A stretch of DNA of 56,639 bases, taken from NCBI GenBank assembly GCA_905182615.1, contig CAJJCG010000071.1, forward strand, positions 1 to 56,639, given 5' to 3'. Position 1 is the stretch's first letter; each line of letters opens with the position of its first letter. The notes below the pieces were generated by a model, which saw only the letters and a list, made by a program, of their open reading frames with translations, was not told the origin of the DNA and searched no databases. Source of the DNA: Alphaproteobacteria bacterium UBA2964 (GTDB lineage Bacteria > Pseudomonadota > Alphaproteobacteria > MPNO01 > UBA2964). Below, piece after piece: positions 26,034 to 34,308 of the stretch. Position numbers and translations under genes: made by a program.

Positions 26034-26062
26034 TTGACTTTGAACGAGTCCACCTATTCAAT
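26034..26062 (+). promoter_or_regulatory. Possible sigma-70-type promoter for the SDR gene
   Basis: TTGACT at 26034-26039 and TTCAAT at 26057-26062 are separated by 17 bases, ending 45 bases before the SDR start at 26108. The -35 box is close to consensus and the -10 is only partial, so this is a guess. A palindrome TTCGT-TC-ACGAA at 25936-25947 further upstream, in the gap shared with the divergent UbiD gene, could be an operator. Confidence 0.3.
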
Positions 26063-26107
26063 CCGCGGCATCAACGAATACTACAACAGCTAACGAAAGG
26101 GAGCGCA

Positions 26108-26854
26108 ATGAGACACCAGGATAAAGTCGTTATCGTAACTGGCGCAGGCCGGAATATCGGCGAAGAAACCGCCAAACTATTCGTAAAAGAGGGCGCGAAA
26201 GTCGCTGTTGTCGATCTTGATGATCGCGGACAGGAAGTTGCCGACCGGATTAACGCCACAAACCCGGGCTGCGCTGTCTTCGTTAAGGCCAATGTTGCAG
26301 ACGAAGATTCGGTGAAAAACATGATCGCCGAGACTGTTAAAGCATTTGGCCGTATCGATACGCTGGTAAACAATGTTGCGATTTCGGACAATCTGACGAT
26401 CCGTGAATGTACCCTGGCTGACTTCCAGAAGACAATTGATGTCACTCTGACCAGTCAGTTCCTGACCTGTAAATATGTTGGGGAACAGATGATTGAGCAG
26501 GGTGATGGCGGTGCCATGGTGAATATCGGTTCAACATCGGGCTTTAAAGGCCGGAACAGCGCCGTTGCGTATTGCGCTGCCAAGGGCGGTGTTGCCAATC
26601 TCATGCGCGCAATCGCGTCACAATATGCCGAGTATGGCATCCGCGTAAATTCAGTGGTTCCCAACCGTATTGGCTCTCCGGTCGGTAAGGAAGTATTCGA
26701 TCCCGATCGTTTCGTTACGAACATGCTGCATCGCCCGGGTCGGCCGGAAGAGCTTGCAACGGCGGTTAGCTTCATGGCGAGCGATGAAGCTTCGTTCATC
26801 TATGGCGAAAACCTGTTCGTCGATGGTGGCTACAGCGCAGAGATGAATGGATAA
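26108..26854 (+). CDS. Short-chain dehydrogenase/reductase
   Basis: The 248-residue classical SDR has the cofactor motif TGAGRNIG at 11-18, NNVA near 88-91, the catalytic Ser (142 or 144 in GSTSG), Tyr155 and Lys159, and a C-terminal GENLFVDGGY. The Asp36 after the second strand suggests NAD over NADP. I start at 26108, preceded by AAAGGGAG, rather than at an in-frame start 34 codons earlier. It oxidises or reduces an alcohol/ketone of unknown identity, and is followed by an EamA exporter gene beyond a hairpin. Confidence 0.9.
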   Translation: MRHQDKVVIVTGAGRNIGEETAKLFVKEGAKVAVVDLDDRGQEVADRINATNPGCAVFVKANVADEDSVKNMIAETVKAFGRIDTLVNNVAISDNLTIRECTLADFQKTIDVTLTSQFLTCKYVGEQMIEQGDGGAMVNIGSTSGFKGRNSAVAYCAAKGGVANLMRAIASQYAEYGIRVNSVVPNRIGSPVGKEVFDPDRFVTNMLHRPGRPEELATAVSFMASDEASFIYGENLFVDGGYSAEMNG

Positions 26855-26883
26855 TACGCGATCCACATCTCTATAAAAGATAT

Positions 26884-26930
26884 GAGGCGATACGGTCCCG
26901 GCTGGAATTTCCGGTGAAACGTATCGCCTC
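26884..26930 (+). terminator. Inverted repeat overlapping the EamA start
   Basis: Arms GAGGCGATACG (26884-26894) and CGTATCGCCTC (26920-26930) are perfect 11-base complements with a 25-base loop, followed by TTCTTTT. The structure could end SDR transcripts. The GTG start of the EamA gene (26914) and its weak GGA ribosome site lie in the loop, so the hairpin may also limit translation of that gene. Confidence 0.5.
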
Positions 26931-27807
26931 TTCTTTTGCCATTTTGCCGGCTACGACCCGGGGTGCCATCTGGATGTGCCTCGCCTGCGCGTCGTTTGCG
27001 ACAATGGCATTGGCCGTCCGCTTGTTGGCGACGGATATCCCACCCCTTGAAATCGGCTTCTTTCGAGCGTTCTTTGCCTTCCTCCTTATGGTGCCCTACG
27101 CCATTCGGACCGGGCCGAGCATCTGGAAATCAACTAATCATAAAGCTTTTATAGCGCGCGGGATTACCGGGGCCGGCTTTGTTATGTTTTTCTTTCCGGG
27201 GGTCGCGCTGATGGAGATTGCGGACGCTCAGGCGCTGACGTTTACAACGCCCTTATTTGGCATGTTTCTAGCGATGTTGTTTCTCGGGGAGCGTTTTCGG
27301 TCCAATCGGGTGCTGGCGCTGGCAGCTGGGTTTGCCGGTGCATTGATCATTATTCGCCCGGGTTTTCAGACGATCAGTTTCGGCGCTATTTTGGTATTAT
27401 GCTCTTCCTTGTCGGCGTCTGGTAGCGGTGCCCTTATGAAATACGCGACGCGGTCTGACCCACCCGACAAGGTGGTGTTTTTCCACGCTATATATATGAC
27501 TCCTCTGATCTTGATTGGCGCGCTGTTTGACTGGCAATGGCCCAATCTGTGGGAACTCTGCATGCTTATGATCATCGCAGCCTTGGCGACGCTCAATCAG
27601 CGTTTTCTCGGTCGTGCTTTTGCGGCAACTGATGCGACGGCTGTCTTTCCGTTTATTTTTATGCGTCTGCCATTCGGGGCAGCACTTGGCTTCGCTGTAT
27701 TTCAGGAAGTGCCAGATCTATGGGTCTGGCTTGGGGGTGCTGTCATCTTCGGTGCCGCCCTGTATCTGGCGCGATCAGATACAGGGGGCGGTAAACCCGC
27801 TCTTTAA
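26914..27807 (+). CDS. EamA/DMT-superfamily transporter
   Basis: The 297-residue membrane protein has about ten hydrophobic segments in two repeated EamA halves. FFRAFFAFLLMVPYA and GERFRSNRVLALAAGFAGALIIIRPG mark the first; the second begins near FGAILVLCSSLSASG. Such proteins export or import metabolites and amino acids in the inner membrane. The start is GTG at 26914, because the first membrane segment begins near residue 18 and no ATG fits. Its 3' end is 13 bases from the convergent TctA-TctB gene. Confidence 0.87.
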   Translation: MKRIASSFAILPATTRGAIWMCLACASFATMALAVRLLATDIPPLEIGFFRAFFAFLLMVPYAIRTGPSIWKSTNHKAFIARGITGAGFVMFFFPGVALMEIADAQALTFTTPLFGMFLAMLFLGERFRSNRVLALAAGFAGALIIIRPGFQTISFGAILVLCSSLSASGSGALMKYATRSDPPDKVVFFHAIYMTPLILIGALFDWQWPNLWELCMLMIIAALATLNQRFLGRAFAATDATAVFPFIFMRLPFGAALGFAVFQEVPDLWVWLGGAVIFGAALYLARSDTGGGKPAL

Positions 27808-27820
27808 GGTCTTGCTATCG

Positions 27821-29854
27821 TTATACGAAGAACGATGGCAAATGCGCTGGCTCATACCACATCACTGGTACGATCTCGTTGAACATGATGAGAAGGAATG
27901 CGATCGCGCCAATCGTATAATAGAGAATTACTTTCCAGCCGAAATTTCCCCAGAACTTTAAATAGAGGATGACGAACAGGACCAGGGCCGGAAACTGTCC
28001 AATGACCAATGTGAGAACGAATATGCCGATGAGCCAGGATAGGTAATACAGGCTTTTGAGCACATAGGGCTTATCGACACCCACAACATCAGAGGCCGCT
28101 GTTCCTGCCTTTAAAGCGGCCCGTCCCTTGAGATCAAAGAAGAGAGCGCCCAACGCAAGCAAGAAACCAGCAGTGGCTACGGTTTGCGGGAAAATTCTGG
28201 ACATGAAGGACCATTGCATCGCATCGATAAAGCAGTAAACAAACAGGGCGACCAATAAGGCTGATATCGGCCATGAGGCAGGTGGACAATTTTTACCGCC
28301 TTCTTCGACGACCATTGGTATTGTCGGTGCCGCTTCGTCAGCGGCGTCTTGTGCGGAAAGTCTTTCCGCTTGCTCTGCCTTCTTCTTCTTTTGTTTTCGA
28401 ACGGCGAGGATGATTGTCAGAATGATCAGAGTAATAACGACGAGAACAATTGGTCTCGTAAAAGATCCCCAGGCATGAACTTGCATGGAAAGGTTCATAG
28501 CTTCTTCCATGATTTTGCCGAGCACAAAGCCAAGGACGATGGGTGGTCTTGGCCAGCCTCCGAGCTTCATGAAGTAGCCAATGACACCAAATGTCAGCAG
28601 TACAACCCAGTTGCCAAGGGTGCCATTGCCGACCCAGGCGCCCATGAAGACGACCAACATGATAGCCGGCACGATGATGTGGCCCTGCAGATAGGTAATC
28701 TTTGAAGCCTGGCTGCCCCAAAGAAGGAGGAGGATGGCGCCGGCGACGTTTGCAAGTACGAGCGTCCATACTAGCGTGAAGGTAACGTTCAGCTTTTCGG
28801 TTAGCATTTGCGGGCCGGGTTCAAGACCCTGAATAAAGAACGCGCTGAGCAGAATGGCCATCGAGGCACTACCCGGAATGCCAAATGCGATTGTCGGCAA
28901 CAGGGCGCCGCCCTTCATTGCGTTATTTGCAGCCTCCGGCGCGATGACACCGCGGATATCGCCCTTACCAAAATTCTCGTTGTTCTTTTCGCTCTGCACT
29001 GCATGGCCGTAGGCGACCCAGTCAACGATGGAGCCGCCGAGGCCCGGTAACATCCCGATATAGACGCCAATAAAGGTGCAGCGAATGCCAAGCCACCAAT
29101 GTGTGGCGGCATCTTTCATACCGTTGACGATGCCGCCAGTTGAAACCTCGTCGCGTTGAACGCGAGAAATTGATGTGTTGCGAACGGCTAGCTCGAGAAT
29201 CTCAGGTATGGCAAACAGACCAAGCACATAAGGGACAATCGGGATTCCTTCGAGCAAGAAGTTTTGTTCAAACCAGTAGCGCCTGACACCACCGAATTCG
29301 GCAAAGCCTATTGTTGCGAGCATTAGCCCAAAGCAGGCGGCGGCGGTGCCTTTGAAAATTGATTTGCCACTAAGCGACGCGACCATCGTCAGGCCAAGGA
29401 CGGCGAGGGCAAAGAGCTCAGGTTCAGAAAATGCTAAAATGACCGGCCGAATAACCGGGATCGATATGGCGAGAAAAACCGCTCCTAAAACACCGCCGAT
29501 CATAGAGACTGTGTACGCAGCGCCAAGAGCGCGCGAGGCTTCGCCGCGCTGCGCCATGGGATAGCCATCTAAAATAGTGGCTTGTGATGCCGCAGTGCCG
29601 GGAATTCCGAGAAGGACGGAAGATAGTGTATCTGCCGTTGTCGTAACCGCGTACATACCAAGGATAAAGGCAAACGCGACATTGGGTTCCATACCAAAGG
29701 TAAAGGGCAGGATGATCGCCATGCCGACCAAACCGCCGAGGCCGGGAACGGCGCCGAAGAACATGCCAATGGCAACTCCCAGCATCATGTAACCAGGGGC
29801 GGGCCAAACGAGGACGAGCCGTAATCCGTCCAGAACCGCTTCCATAAATGTCAT
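27821..29854 (-). CDS. Fused TctA-TctB tripartite tricarboxylate transporter permease
   Basis: The 677-residue membrane protein is longer than ordinary TctA (about 500). Residues 1-480 are a full TctA with GAVPGLGGLVGMAIILPF and GMLPGLGGSIVDWVAYGH. A charged linker (RKQKKKKAEQAERLSAQDAADEAA) follows, then a four-segment TctB module from about 520 to the end. No separate tctB exists at this locus. It lies downstream of a tctC gene on the same strand, with an 80-base gap holding a hairpin. The fusion ties small and large permease subunits at a fixed 1:1 ratio. Confidence 0.9.
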   Translation of the reverse strand: MTFMEAVLDGLRLVLVWPAPGYMMLGVAIGMFFGAVPGLGGLVGMAIILPFTFGMEPNVAFAFILGMYAVTTTADTLSSVLLGIPGTAASQATILDGYPMAQRGEASRALGAAYTVSMIGGVLGAVFLAISIPVIRPVILAFSEPELFALAVLGLTMVASLSGKSIFKGTAAACFGLMLATIGFAEFGGVRRYWFEQNFLLEGIPIVPYVLGLFAIPEILELAVRNTSISRVQRDEVSTGGIVNGMKDAATHWWLGIRCTFIGVYIGMLPGLGGSIVDWVAYGHAVQSEKNNENFGKGDIRGVIAPEAANNAMKGGALLPTIAFGIPGSASMAILLSAFFIQGLEPGPQMLTEKLNVTFTLVWTLVLANVAGAILLLLWGSQASKITYLQGHIIVPAIMLVVFMGAWVGNGTLGNWVVLLTFGVIGYFMKLGGWPRPPIVLGFVLGKIMEEAMNLSMQVHAWGSFTRPIVLVVITLIILTIILAVRKQKKKKAEQAERLSAQDAADEAAPTIPMVVEEGGKNCPPASWPISALLVALFVYCFIDAMQWSFMSRIFPQTVATAGFLLALGALFFDLKGRAALKAGTAASDVVGVDKPYVLKSLYYLSWLIGIFVLTLVIGQFPALVLFVILYLKFWGNFGWKVILYYTIGAIAFLLIMFNEIVPVMWYEPAHLPSFFV

Positions 29855-29882
29855 GGCGGTCTACCTTTTAGATGGATGAAGT

Positions 29883-29906
29883 GGGGACGTCCGGTCGGAC
29901 GTCCCC
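29883..29906 (-). terminator. Intercistronic hairpin between tctC and tctAB
   Basis: GGGGACGTCC (29883-29892), loop GGTC and GGACGTCCCC (29897-29906) form a perfect 10-pair stem. Flanking ATGAA/TTCAT can extend it. No T run follows on the minus strand, so read-through into the permease gene is expected. It sits exactly where the other TTT operon of this window has its hairpin. Confidence 0.8.
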
Positions 29907-29934
29907 TTCATAGTTTCACGTTAGTCGATTAGGC

Positions 29935-31035
29935 CTAGCCTCTGGCAGCGTCCGCATAATCGAGAAGGAACTTCTCAAGGTCCTTGGGCACGTTAACGAT
30001 AGTTTTAATGTATGCTTGTGCATCAGCACCGGATTTTCCGGTAAATGCGCTGCCATTGACCTTGGCATAATCGGCAAGGAAAGCCTTGTCGACCATGGTT
30101 TTGTCCCAAGCGGCCCGCATTTCAGCGACGGCCTTTGGGTCGGTGCCCTTGCGGAAGACCAGGATACGAAGCATTTCACGCGACGCACCAATGGTTCTGA
30201 TTGCATTCCAAACGAGACGGTCAGGACGTGCACCCTTGCCGAATTTTTCCTCGTAAACTTCCTGGAAGCTTGGAATGCCCTTTGGAACGGTCGGAGAATG
30301 CAGGATCGTGTTGTTCGGCCCCGGCGTTCCAATGTGCCAGATTGGCACGGAAATCCCTGGTTTGATCAGCTGAGAAACAACCCGACCATAATAACCTGCC
30401 AGTGAGTCAGCCGTCATATCCAACTCGTTTTTCAGAATAGCCGCACGAATCTGGCCGCCGGATTTGTAACCGGTGACATGCTTCAACGGAATCTTCATGG
30501 CCTGGAACAATAGACGGGTCCGAAGGTCTTTACTGCTCGTCGGGCCATGGCCACCAGTACGGATGGGATGGCTCTCATTCTTGAGCATGTCTTTATAGGT
30601 TTTGATCGTCTTTCCTGGAATTGCATCTTTCCGGATATGTCCGATGGTCTGCTGTCCAATAGCCCCTACATAATTGAAAGCCGAAAGATCAACCCGAAGC
30701 TCAGGGGTTTTCATGACCTGCGCCATGATTGGGATCGTGAATACACCCATCATGGTACCGTTCTTCTTGCCGGCTTCGCCAAGGAAGTTGGCACCTACGA
30801 CGCCGCCGGCACCGGATACATGACGAAATATAAGGCGAGGATCACCCTTAATATATTTTTTCATATGGCGCATAACCATGCGGCCCTGAATGTCAGTATT
30901 ACCACCGGCGCCATAGTTGATGATGATGTTGACCCGTTTGCCCTTAAAATACTGGGCATCCGATGTTGCGCTTACGCCGGTCACTGCGACGGCAGCTGCC
31001 ATAATGCCAAATGCTGATTTTTTTAACAAATTCAT
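29935..31035 (-). CDS. tctC: TctC-family solute-binding protein, Sec signal
   Basis: The 366-residue periplasmic protein starts with a Sec-type signal peptide (MNLLKKSAFGIMAAAVAV, cleavage near ATSDA, residue 28). The mature chain shows VNIIINYGAGGNTDIQGRM as the first ligand loop and continues with a Bug-type two-lobe fold. It delivers an unknown carboxylate to the fused TctAB permease downstream. AGGGAGG precedes the ATG. The 195 bases upstream, up to the dioxygenase-like gene, show only a weak ACCTAT/ATAGGT repeat that may end dioxygenase transcripts. Confidence 0.92.
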   Translation of the reverse strand: MNLLKKSAFGIMAAAVAVTGVSATSDAQYFKGKRVNIIINYGAGGNTDIQGRMVMRHMKKYIKGDPRLIFRHVSGAGGVVGANFLGEAGKKNGTMMGVFTIPIMAQVMKTPELRVDLSAFNYVGAIGQQTIGHIRKDAIPGKTIKTYKDMLKNESHPIRTGGHGPTSSKDLRTRLLFQAMKIPLKHVTGYKSGGQIRAAILKNELDMTADSLAGYYGRVVSQLIKPGISVPIWHIGTPGPNNTILHSPTVPKGIPSFQEVYEEKFGKGARPDRLVWNAIRTIGASREMLRILVFRKGTDPKAVAEMRAAWDKTMVDKAFLADYAKVNGSAFTGKSGADAQAYIKTIVNVPKDLEKFLLDYADAARG

Positions 31036-31230
31036 ACTGTGAATCCTCCCTAAGAACTCTTTAATGTTACGTTACTACGGGATAAATATTAATCTCGCAG
31101 GGCTAGAAGTACTTTTTATTTATCCTTTTTCTATACTTCAGTGAATTTAGGCTACGTCATGCTAAAATTCCATGCAAGGGTTTAACAAGGTAACCTATCC
31201 ATAAAGCTGCATAGGTGTAGCCATGCTCAA

Positions 31231-32142
31231 TTAAAAAATTTCCACTTGTGGTGCCTGCGGGTTACCGCCCATGCATTGCCGTAGCAATGGCGTCGGCGGA
31301 TCGGCGAAGCCCCAGCGGTCTGGTCCTTGCACTCTTTTGGCCCAGTCTTCGGGTGTGCCTGTGACATAGGCGGCTTCATCGACCTGTTCGACCTCTGCGG
31401 TGTATTCAATAACCATGCCGTTTGGTTCAAAGAAATAGCCGAAAACATTATTGCCTGGTCCGTGACGACCAACGCCCCACTGTACCGGGAAGCCCTTTTG
31501 TTTCATACGGCCAGAGCCTGTCATCAGCGCATCAAAGTCTGGAACCTCAAAAGCTGCGTGGTTAAGTGAGGGGCCTTCATTGTGCGCGAAGGCAATACTG
31601 TGATGGTCAGGGCTACAGCGGATGAAGTTCATCCGTTCCGTCCGGTCGCTGACGCGGAAGCCAAGAACATCGCGATAGAAGTCAGTCTGGTCTTCAACCT
31701 TGTTTGAATTGAGAACGACGTGACTTAGTTTGAAAGGCCGGTCGCCTTCCATTGCTGTATCAGAATGCGTTGCCATATCAGAACTAACTGCATAGTTCAG
31801 CCCGTCACGATCGGTAAAGCCAAAGCCGTATCCACCGCCTGGTCCCGAGATATTTTTAGGGTCGTCGTCGGTCGTGATGCCAAGCCCAGACAATTTTGCG
31901 TGAAGCGCATCAACATTTGCACTGTCCGCTGCTGCAAAATTCACCCGGTTGACGCTGGCCTTACCACCTTCATGCAGAACAACGATATGGTGCTCTGCGC
32001 CAGTGGCTCGGAAATAATTTGTGCCATCTTTTTCGGCTACTTTCTTAAGGCCCCAGCAGAGTTCATAGAAATGGCTGGTCTTGGCCAGGTCCGGAACATT
32101 ATATTCGATACTTCGTAAGCCAGTGACTTGTGGTTCTGTCAT
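31231..32142 (-). CDS. Type I extradiol dioxygenase-like VOC protein
   Basis: The 303-residue protein has two paired VOC modules, residues 1-125 and 135-255. The second has the Fe(II) triad expected of catechol 2,3-dioxygenases: His141 (KLSHVV), His195 (LNHAAF) and Glu246 (MVIEYT). His181 in the HHS segment fits a second-sphere role. It could cleave a catechol-type ring next to a hydroxyl. AGAGGAAG precedes the start. It is divergent from a fumarylacetoacetase-family gene, suggesting a meta-cleavage route, although no hydrolase or tautomerase of that pathway is adjacent. Confidence 0.87.
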   Translation of the reverse strand: MTEPQVTGLRSIEYNVPDLAKTSHFYELCWGLKKVAEKDGTNYFRATGAEHHIVVLHEGGKASVNRVNFAAADSANVDALHAKLSGLGITTDDDPKNISGPGGGYGFGFTDRDGLNYAVSSDMATHSDTAMEGDRPFKLSHVVLNSNKVEDQTDFYRDVLGFRVSDRTERMNFIRCSPDHHSIAFAHNEGPSLNHAAFEVPDFDALMTGSGRMKQKGFPVQWGVGRHGPGNNVFGYFFEPNGMVIEYTAEVEQVDEAAYVTGTPEDWAKRVQGPDRWGFADPPTPLLRQCMGGNPQAPQVEIF

Positions 32143-32224
32143 ATCTTCCTCTTTTTAGATGTCATGCGCCAACAGACGGACGCGCTTAAGATGAGGCTAG
32201 TACGCAACCTGATCTCTGCCAAGG

Positions 32225-32240
32225 GAGATTACTAAATCTC
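32225..32240. promoter_or_regulatory. Short palindrome in the divergent control region
   Basis: GAGATT-ACTA-AATCTC is a perfect 6-base inverted repeat midway between the divergent dioxygenase-like and FAH-family genes. It could be an operator for a regulator encoded elsewhere. Short palindromes occur by chance, so confidence is low. Confidence 0.25.
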
Positions 32241-32360
32241 ATCTCCGCATCAATAATTTCGAGCGGGCGTTTTCTTTTTATAAAACGACTGGTTAAATGG
32301 GGCTGGAATTTATCGCCGGATTTCCCAGCGAAGAGAAATTGAAAAACAGGGAGTAACATA

Positions 32361-33233
32361 ATGAAAATTTGCCGCTTTAACGAAGACCGGCTTGGTATCG
32401 TCGTCGATGGCACGATCCGTGACATTACAGATATCCAAAACGAAATTCGTAGCAACGCGCGCTATGACATGCTGGGTGATGCGGTAATCGCAGCCTTGCC
32501 GGAATATCGCGACAAGATGGAAGCCGCCGCCGCTGCTGCCCCTGGCATTGCCGTCGAAGATGTCAGCCTGTTGCCGCCTATTGCCCGGCAATGCAAGACA
32601 ATGGCCGCTCCAGTAAATTACGAAGCACATGTTGCTGAAATGGCTGCCCAGCCACATATCACCGGTGAAGATAAAGGTCCCCGTCGTCCGTCGGGTATTC
32701 AAAATCAAGGTATTTTCCTGAAAGCGAATTCCGCCGTTGTAGGACCTGGCGAAGGTGTCGCGATCCGTTTCCCTGATCGTCGTAACGATCATGAAGTCGA
32801 GTTCGTCATTATCATTGGTAAGACTGGCAGCCGTATCAAAAAAGAAGATGCGATGGATTACGTCGCTGGTTACACGCTTGGTCTCGATATGACGGTTCGC
32901 GGCGTAGAAGATCGTAGTTTCCGCAAATCTTGTGATGGTTATGCGCCGGTCGGCCCGTGGATGGTAACGGCTGATGAAATTCCCGATCCGAGTGCTGTGC
33001 CTTTTACGGTTCATCTCAACGGTAATCTGCAACAGGACGCACATACCAAAGACTTGATCTTTGACGTGCCGCGCCTGATCGAGTTCGCCTCGGAGTTCTA
33101 CACAATTCATCCGGGCGACTATCTGTTCACTGGTTCTCCTCCGGGCGTCAGCGAAGTTCACCCCGGTGACGTCATGCATTGTGCCTGTGATCTGATCGGC
33201 GAAATGTCTGTCACGGTGCGCGCCGCAGAATGA
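32361..33233 (+). CDS. Fumarylacetoacetate hydrolase-family protein
   Basis: The 290-residue protein has the metal-binding set of the FAH fold: Glu145 and Glu147 in HEVEF, and Asp176 in GLDMTVR, with FLKANSAVVGPG and the GDYLFTGSPPGVSEVHPGDVM tail. Relatives hydrolyse acylpyruvates, decarboxylate oxaloacetate or act on meta-cleavage products. A GGGAG site precedes the ATG. Its last four bases, ATGA, hold the start of the dehydrogenase gene, so translation is coupled. Confidence 0.9.
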   Translation: MKICRFNEDRLGIVVDGTIRDITDIQNEIRSNARYDMLGDAVIAALPEYRDKMEAAAAAAPGIAVEDVSLLPPIARQCKTMAAPVNYEAHVAEMAAQPHITGEDKGPRRPSGIQNQGIFLKANSAVVGPGEGVAIRFPDRRNDHEVEFVIIIGKTGSRIKKEDAMDYVAGYTLGLDMTVRGVEDRSFRKSCDGYAPVGPWMVTADEIPDPSAVPFTVHLNGNLQQDAHTKDLIFDVPRLIEFASEFYTIHPGDYLFTGSPPGVSEVHPGDVMHCACDLIGEMSVTVRAAE

Positions 33234-34276
33234 AGGCAGCAATCTATCGAGAGTTTGGGTCGCCTGATGTCCTCGGTTATGAGGACATCGACGATCCAAT
33301 AGCGGGTCCCGGCGAAATCGTCGTCGAGGTTCACGCGGTAACGGTTAACCGTGTCCTCGACTGCGCCATTCGGGCCGGTGAACAAACCCAGCGCGGTGTT
33401 GTTCTGCCGCATATTGGTGGTGTGGACCCGGCTGGTATCGTCCGCGATGTCGGCGATGACGTATCTAATGTCGTTACCGGTGATCGGGTTGCTTTGCTCT
33501 CGCGGGCACCTTGCCTTGATTGTAAACACTGTACTGCTGGAGACTTTAAGAAATGTTTGGCGAGTACAATGCTCGGCGTTGGGCGTTGGGGCGGTGCGGC
33601 TGAGCTGGTGAAAGTTCCAGCTTCTGTCGCTGTGAAGTTGCCTGGCAATTTGGAGTTCGCAGAAGCTGCTGCTGTTCTTCGTCATGGTCCGATGGCACAT
33701 CATCTGTTGTTTGATACGGGCGATTTACAGGCTGGGCAAACTGTTCTGGTGATGGGTGCCGCGGGCGGACTTGGTCTGACTGGTATTCAGATCGCCAAGG
33801 CGTCAGGCGCGACCGTAATTGCGGCGGCGGGGTCTGACGAGCGGGTCGCTGTTGGCTGTGAATACGGTGCGGATTTTGGCGTCAACTATGCAAAACAGGA
33901 TTTAACCGAAGCGGTTCGGGGGTATATGGGCGGCGAGGGTATTGATTTGGTGTTTGAGAATATTTCAAATCCCAAAACCTGGCCCAAGGCGCTCAAATGT
34001 CTCCGCAAGCTTGGTACACTTGTGACAGCCGGTGCGCATGGTGGCGGTAAGGTCGAGCTCGATTGTGCGTTCCTGTATCATCAGAATATCCGCATATTCG
34101 GTAGCACTGGAAACACGGACAAGAATGTCAGCGATACCGTGTCGCTGGCGGGTGAGGGCAAGCTGAAGGCGAAGATCGAGAAAGTTTTCCCGCTGAGCGA
34201 TGCCCCGGCAGCGCACCGTATGATGGAAGGTGATGTGCTTTCTGGAAAGATTGTCCTCGACCCAAAAGCGGGTTGA
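33230..34276 (+). CDS. Zinc-type MDR alcohol dehydrogenase / quinone oxidoreductase
   Basis: The 348-residue medium-chain dehydrogenase carries a structural zinc site, Cys95-x2-Cys98-x2-Cys101-x7-Cys109, and the cofactor loop GAAGGLGL at 176-183. The catalytic-zinc ligand Cys near residue 40 is replaced by Asn (VTVNR), so it may work without catalytic zinc, as quinone oxidoreductases and enoyl reductases do. It overlaps the FAH-family gene by ATGA. Which substrate it reduces or oxidises is unknown. Confidence 0.87.
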   Translation: MKAAIYREFGSPDVLGYEDIDDPIAGPGEIVVEVHAVTVNRVLDCAIRAGEQTQRGVVLPHIGGVDPAGIVRDVGDDVSNVVTGDRVALLSRAPCLDCKHCTAGDFKKCLASTMLGVGRWGGAAELVKVPASVAVKLPGNLEFAEAAAVLRHGPMAHHLLFDTGDLQAGQTVLVMGAAGGLGLTGIQIAKASGATVIAAAGSDERVAVGCEYGADFGVNYAKQDLTEAVRGYMGGEGIDLVFENISNPKTWPKALKCLRKLGTLVTAGAHGGGKVELDCAFLYHQNIRIFGSTGNTDKNVSDTVSLAGEGKLKAKIEKVFPLSDAPAAHRMMEGDVLSGKIVLDPKAG

Positions 34277-34308
34277 TCATTAGTCGTTTGAGGTCGTTCG
34301 AGGACTTC

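Noticed and set aside
32310..33299. A long (329-codon) open frame on the minus strand across the FAH-family gene
   Set aside because: It is antisense to a clearly conserved gene with metal-binding motifs; its translation has no recognisable family features and no ribosome site.
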